Source: Deltaproteobacteria bacterium
GTDB lineage: Bacteria; CG2-30-53-67
Assembly: GCA_013151235.1 (NCBI GenBank)
Contig: JAADIO010000050.1
Location: 1 to 25,380, forward strand
Direction of reading: 5' to 3'
Length of the DNA: 25,380 nt
Below are positions 22,861 through 25,380 of this stretch, in pieces. Numbering within the stretch: the first letter of the stretch is position 1; each line of letters opens with the position of its first letter. A program made the translations under genes and the position numbers. The notes under the pieces were generated by a model. The model had not been told where the DNA came from, did not search any database, and saw nothing but the letters and a program-made list of their open reading frames with translations.

Positions 22861-23017
22861 TCGTAAAAAGTCCGTTCGACCCTTCGACCCTTCGACCAGC
22901 TCAGGACAGGCGTGCTCAGGGCGAACGGTGTAAGTCATTGATGTGTGGTTCGGCAAGCTCACCATGCTCGGAAGCCTGTCGAACCATGAACGGAATCCGA
23001 AAAACGACTTTTTACGA
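22861..23017. repeat. MITE-like element, copy 2, between aprA and qmoA
   Basis: Perfect 12-base terminal inverted repeats TCGTAAAAAGTC (22861-22872) and GACTTTTTACGA (23006-23017) bound 157 bases. The match can be extended outward imperfectly (ATGATG.. on both ends). The interior shares GGACAGGCGTGCTCAGGGCG with copy 1 and has a palindrome GTGGTTCGGCAAGC...GAACCA. A short CCCTTCGA tandem lies at about 22880-22895. There is no gene inside. It occupies much of the 368-base gap between aprA and qmoA. Confidence 0.72.
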
Positions 23018-23143
23018 GACCATCATTCATCGAAGGGATGGTTTTCATAGCTTGTTCGATGTTCCCGGTTTCTTTCGATGTTTGGACCCGCATGCTGAGT
23101 CCGTAGCGGGAGGAACCTGTGATGTGAATACGGAGGCGATGAT

Positions 23144-24400
23144 ATGTCAGATCAAGGAAAAACCATTCTGATTGTGGGAGGCGGGATCAGCGGGATGACC
23201 ACGGCGATTGAGGCGGCGGAGGCCGGCTACAAGGCTGTGATTGTCGAGCGGAACAGCTATCTGGGTGGCCGTGTTGCCCAGATGAACAAGTATTTTCCGA
23301 AGCTCTGCCCCCCTTATTGCGGCATGGAAATCAATTTTCGCAGGATCCGTTCCAATCCCAATGTCCGAAGCTATACCCAGGCTCAATTAGAGAGTCTGAA
23401 GAAGGAGAACGGAACCTACAAGGCAACGGTCAAAGTGAAGCCCCGTTTCGTCAATTCCAAGTGTACGGCTTGCGGTGAATGCGAAAAGGCCTGTCCCGTG
23501 GATCGTCCAAACGATTTCAATTACGGCATGGATACGACCAAGGCCGCCTATCTACCCCACGAGATGGCTTTTCCGGCGCGTTATGTTATCGACGGCACTG
23601 TTTGTCAGGGAACCGGTTGCGGAAAATGTGTTGAAGTCTGCAAATACAATGCCATTGAACTGGAGATGCAGCCGGAGACCGTGGAGATTGAGGCCGATGC
23701 CGTGGTCATGGCGACCGGATGGAATCCGTATGACCCGAACAAGATTGATAATCTTTCCTTCGGGTCGTCTCCGAACATTCTCACGAATGTCATGATGGAA
23801 CGTCTGGCGGCGGTGAACGGCCCGACGGGTGGCAAGATCCAGCGTCCTTCCGACGGGAAAGAACCGGCATCGGTTGCTTTCGTGCAGTGTGCAGGGTCGA
23901 GGGATGAAAATCACATGCAACACTGTTCCGCCGTCTGCTGTCTGGCAACATTCAAACATATTTCCTATCTTCATGAACAGAACCCGGAGATCCAGGCCTA
24001 CATGTTCTATATTGATCTTCGGGCACAGGGAAAATATGAGGCCTTTGTGCAGACAGTTTCCGCACAGGAAAATACGACCTTGATCAAAGGAAAAGTCGCA
24101 GAGATCACCGAAGACGGGTCATCGGGAGGCCTCATCGTCACGGCGGAGAATGCCGTCACGGGTGAGAAAATCCATCAGAAGGTGGATATGGTTGTCCTGG
24201 CCACGGGGATGGATCCAAGCAGTAATGAAATACGCCCTCCCGTCTCCATGGAGTATGAGATGAGCGGGTTCATGGTTCCCTCATCCGATCCGGGGGTTGT
24301 TGCCGCCGGTGTTGCAAAGAAACCGACCGATGTGGCTTCCTGTACCCAGGATGCTACCGCCGCCGCGCTGAGAGCGATTCAAAGCATTGTAAGGAGGTAA
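23144..24400 (+). CDS. qmoA: QmoA, quinone-interacting oxidoreductase flavoprotein subunit
   Basis: This encodes 418 residues, the expected size. It is a HdrA-like FAD protein of the Qmo complex that links the quinone pool to APS reductase. FAD motif GGGISG (12-17), VERNSYLGGRVAQMNKYFPKL, then two ferredoxin motifs C107-C110-C113-C117 (CTACGECEKACP) and C154-C159-C162-C166 (CQGTGCGKCVEVC) are seen. VVMATGWNPYD, FVQCAGSRDENHMQHCSAVCC and the C-terminal SCTQDATAAALRA follow. A GGAGG site precedes ATG 23144. Its last codons AGG AGG form the ribosome site of qmoB, so the two are coupled. It is separated from aprA by a hairpin and a MITE-like insert. Confidence 0.93.
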   Translation: MSDQGKTILIVGGGISGMTTAIEAAEAGYKAVIVERNSYLGGRVAQMNKYFPKLCPPYCGMEINFRRIRSNPNVRSYTQAQLESLKKENGTYKATVKVKPRFVNSKCTACGECEKACPVDRPNDFNYGMDTTKAAYLPHEMAFPARYVIDGTVCQGTGCGKCVEVCKYNAIELEMQPETVEIEADAVVMATGWNPYDPNKIDNLSFGSSPNILTNVMMERLAAVNGPTGGKIQRPSDGKEPASVAFVQCAGSRDENHMQHCSAVCCLATFKHISYLHEQNPEIQAYMFYIDLRAQGKYEAFVQTVSAQENTTLIKGKVAEITEDGSSGGLIVTAENAVTGEKIHQKVDMVVLATGMDPSSNEIRPPVSMEYEMSGFMVPSSDPGVVAAGVAKKPTDVASCTQDATAAALRAIQSIVRR

Positions 24401-24404
24401 CTCG

Positions 24405-25380
24405 ATGGAGAAAAAATTAGGGGTTTACATCTGCACCGGTTGTTCAATCGGCGACTCCCTTGATTCGGAGGCGTTGAACAAGGTGGCGACCAATGAATAT
24501 AAGGCGTCGATCTGCAAAAATCATGCGGCCTTGTGCAGTGACGAGGGGGTACAGCAGATCAAGGATGATATCGCCGACGAAGGAGTCAATACCCTCGTGA
24601 TTGGTGCCTGTTCCCCCCGGGTGATGTACGATATCTTTGATTTCGGTTCCGAGCGGATCACGGAGCGGGTGAACCTGAGGGAGCATGTGGTCTGGTGCCA
24701 GCCTCCCAACGATGAAGATACGCAGATGCTCGCCGAGGATTATCTCCGGATGGGGATCGTGAAGGCTCAGAAACGGGAACTGCCGGAACCGCACATTGAA
24801 GAGATCGGTCGGACAATCCTCGTTGTCGGCGGAGGAATCACCGGGATGAAGGCGGCCCTGGATGCCTCCCGGGCCGATCATAAGGTGGTCCTTGTGGAAA
24901 AGGAGGCGCAACTCGGCGGCTTCGGGCGGAAGATGTACAAGCAGTATCCCAAATCGGCCTCCTTCGATACTCTCCAGGATCCGGAATATGCCGGACTCAT
25001 CCGGCAGGTTGAGGCCGATGAGAATATTGAAGTCATTCTTCCGGCGACCATGGAAAACATTACCGGTCAGCCGGGTCTCTATACGGCCGTGATCGTGAAA
25101 GAGGATGGCTCGACGGAAGAACGGAAGATCGGCACGATTATCCAGGCCGCCGGTTGGCAGCCCTACGAGGCGGAGAAATTAGGGCATCTTGGTTATGGCA
25201 GCAGCCCGAATATTATTACCAACGTACAGATGGAGGAGATGGCCTCCTCAAATAACGGATCGATCAAGCGTCCTTCCGATGGAAAGACGGCAAAGAATGT
25301 TGTTTTTATCCAGTGTGCCGGTTCCCGGGATCCGGAGCATCTTCCTTATTGTTCCACGGTCTGCTGCATGGTCTCCCTGA
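24405..25380 (+). CDS. qmoB: QmoB, partial (5' part)
   Basis: 325 codons are present and the gene runs off the window. It starts at ATG 24405, four bases after the qmoA stop, with AAGGAGG overlapping the qmoA end. The N-terminal segment KLGVYICTGCSIGDSL and ICKNHAALCSDEG, then VIGACSPRVM, matches QmoB's HdrA-like front. Next comes an FAD motif VVGGGITGMKAALDASRADH, VEKEAQLGGFGRKM, ITNVQMEEMAS and FIQCAGSRDPEHLPYCSTVCC. Whole QmoB proteins are about 750 residues and end with ferredoxin and MvhD-like domains. These, and the membrane haem subunit QmoC, would lie beyond 25380. The frame is open throughout with no defects. Confidence 0.92.
   Translation, partial: MEKKLGVYICTGCSIGDSLDSEALNKVATNEYKASICKNHAALCSDEGVQQIKDDIADEGVNTLVIGACSPRVMYDIFDFGSERITERVNLREHVVWCQPPNDEDTQMLAEDYLRMGIVKAQKRELPEPHIEEIGRTILVVGGGITGMKAALDASRADHKVVLVEKEAQLGGFGRKMYKQYPKSASFDTLQDPEYAGLIRQVEADENIEVILPATMENITGQPGLYTAVIVKEDGSTEERKIGTIIQAAGWQPYEAEKLGHLGYGSSPNIITNVQMEEMASSNNGSIKRPSDGKTAKNVVFIQCAGSRDPEHLPYCSTVCCMVSL

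Noticed and set aside
22875-22899. Short tandem CCCTTCGA units that could suggest a CRISPR or satellite array.
   Set aside because: Only two to three 8-9 base units occur, inside the MITE-like element, with no spacers.
1-25380. Search by eye for tRNA, rRNA, CRISPR arrays, phage genes and a replication origin.
   Set aside because: Nothing matching was seen. No clover-leaf tRNA, no rRNA-like stretch, no regular repeat-spacer array and no integrase or phage structural gene.

Overview
The window looks like a chromosomal piece of an uncultured anaerobic sulfur-metabolising bacterium, most likely Desulfobacterota-like (a sulfate reducer or a relative). The right end carries aprB-aprA (adenylylsulfate reductase) followed by qmoA-qmoB (its quinone-interacting partner complex). 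The rest fits a free-living Gram-negative: lipoproteins, an Mla-type lipid transporter, MscS, citrate synthase and a large multi-PAS hybrid histidine kinase. The taxonomic call is inference from gene content. No rRNA, tRNA or CRISPR was seen.

Region 1 (1-3200), accessory and AT-rich. This reads as a stretch of integron gene cassettes. attC-like recombination sites lie at about 504-576, 1026-1088, 2202-2325 and 3066-3182, with a weaker one at 1586-1662, all in the same orientation as the genes. Cassette contents are a SnoaL-like protein, a truncated AAA_13-type ATPase, a broken RelE/HigB-HigA-like toxin-antitoxin pair and an intact Phd/VapC toxin-antitoxin pair with its own promoter and operator. 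A decayed REP-associated tyrosine transposase (RAYT) remnant sits at 57-371, and a solo copy of its end motif sits where the ATPase loses family similarity. No integrase gene is in the window.

Region 2 (3300-18530), housekeeping and GC-richer. hemW (+) converges on a minus-strand block: yifB/comM, a DUF2301-like membrane protein, mlaE, mlaF, mlaD and a TPR lipoprotein. The mlaE-mlaF-mlaD-lipoprotein part is tightly spaced. Divergent from yifB is aroE-aroK (+, overlapping), then an OB-fold lipoprotein overlapping a cyclophilin, then an MscS channel. Citrate synthase and the hybrid kinase follow on the minus strand.

Region 3 (18530-25380). Two copies of a short non-coding element with perfect 12-bp terminal inverted repeats (MITE-like) lie at 18698-18879 and 22861-23017. 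Between them are an HD-domain protein, about 740 bases of non-coding DNA, and aprBA. A strong hairpin and the second MITE copy separate aprA from qmoA. qmoB runs off the right edge. Apr reduces APS to sulfite (or works in reverse), and Qmo links it to the quinone pool.

I did not find a convincing new multi-gene system. The most interesting parts are the integrase-less cassette array with its toxin-antitoxin and truncated ATPase cargo, the hairpin plus MITE inserted inside the apr-qmo locus, and paired cysteine motifs in the kinase's PAS domains.
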